The notes beneath the pieces are model-generated. The model was not told where the DNA came from. It made no database searches and worked only from the letters and a program-made list of their open reading frames with translations. Positions 63,846 through 64,000 of a stretch of DNA of 64,000 nucleotides are shown piece after piece; the stretch's first letter is position 1, and each line of letters begins with the position of its first letter. This DNA comes from Roseateles oligotrophus (GTDB lineage Bacteria; Pseudomonadota; Gammaproteobacteria; Burkholderiales; Burkholderiaceae_C). Location: the NCBI RefSeq assembly GCF_025717515.1, contig NZ_JAJIRN010000010.1:124001-188000 (forward strand), written 5' to 3'. Both the position numbers and the translations under genes were made by a program.

Positions 63846-64000
63846 CGCTGTTGGTTCTCCGTAAAGATAGACGTCGCAGATTCGACAAAAATGCTGCCCG
63901 GCGGGCTGATGGCCCGCAAGGCTTGCGAAAAGAAAAACTGGCGCGAGTCTAGTCGCTTTGGACCCCCTTGCTTACCGGGTTTTGCCCTTGGCTGCCACCC
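63846..64000. other. Window-end intergenic region
   Basis: 155 bases upstream of the permease gene. It contains GCGGGC (63903-63908) and GCCCGC around TGATG, a small hairpin. No gene start or stop is seen before the right edge. Confidence 0.5.

Overview
The window looks like chromosomal DNA of a GC-rich betaproteobacterium of the order Burkholderiales, probably near Roseateles, Paucibacter or Pelomonas. The evidence is the recA-recX-DUF2889-sucC-sucD-terC gene order, the kdsD-kdsC-lptC block, PEP-CTERM tails ending VPEP...ARRR, abundant two-component, GGDEF and TonB genes, and dense gene packing with many 4-base stop/start overlaps. I saw no rRNA, tRNA, CRISPR array, prophage or complete insertion sequence. 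This placement is inference, not a database result.

Layout. 1-709: end of a probable Mn2+ riboswitch (yybP-ykoY type) and its GDT1/UPF0016 cation exporter. 880-5191: a response regulator and a 1044-residue hybrid histidine kinase. 5438-10969: TonB-dependent receptor, 2OG-Fe(II) oxygenase and secreted S9 peptidase, probably one peptide-scavenging unit. 11020-14087: divergent glpK and glpD with only 23 bases between start codons. 14075-18052: three secreted proteins on the minus strand (two PEP-CTERM, one PHP/CehA-like metallohydrolase) with a PurR/LacI-type palindrome upstream. 18539-23430: a second TonB receptor, an orphan UreE-like metallochaperone with a lipoprotein hydrolase, a PagP-like barrel and a spermidine-synthase-like enzyme. 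23495-26542: kdsD-kdsC-lptC-SDR operon for LPS core precursor and export. 26618-37022: DUF5916 protein, glycine-rich RRM protein, BtuF-like binding protein, MarC, a triple 56-base repeat, GMC oxidoreductase, M17 aminopeptidase and a periplasmic hydrolase.

37044-37480 is a gene-free block of successive inverted repeats starting with a REP-like hairpin. 37600-46013 holds a thioredoxin-fold protein, a 57-residue small protein, a SWIM/SNF2 helicase, two proteins of unknown function, a DTW tRNA-modification enzyme and a radical SAM protein with a CX4CX2C cluster motif. 46088-48764 holds a TIGR03790 lipoprotein, an orphan terminator (possible sRNA) and a TSUP permease. 48866-54627 is a signalling island: HDOD protein, membrane diguanylate cyclase, FHA protein, PP2C phosphatase, Ser/Thr kinase and TerC transporter. 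54806-59778 carries sucCD, a DUF2889 protein, recX, an NTF2-like protein and recA under a clear LexA box. 60153-63845 carries a peptide-type ABC transporter (fused double ATPase, two permeases); its binding protein lies beyond the right edge or elsewhere.

The strongest candidates for undescribed biology are the structured repeat block at 37 kb with its relative at 32.3 kb, the kinase-phosphatase-FHA-cyclase island coupled to TerC, the orphan terminator at 47.9 kb, the CX4CX2C radical SAM enzyme, and small genes and leaders at 26.6, 34.1 and 38.2 kb.
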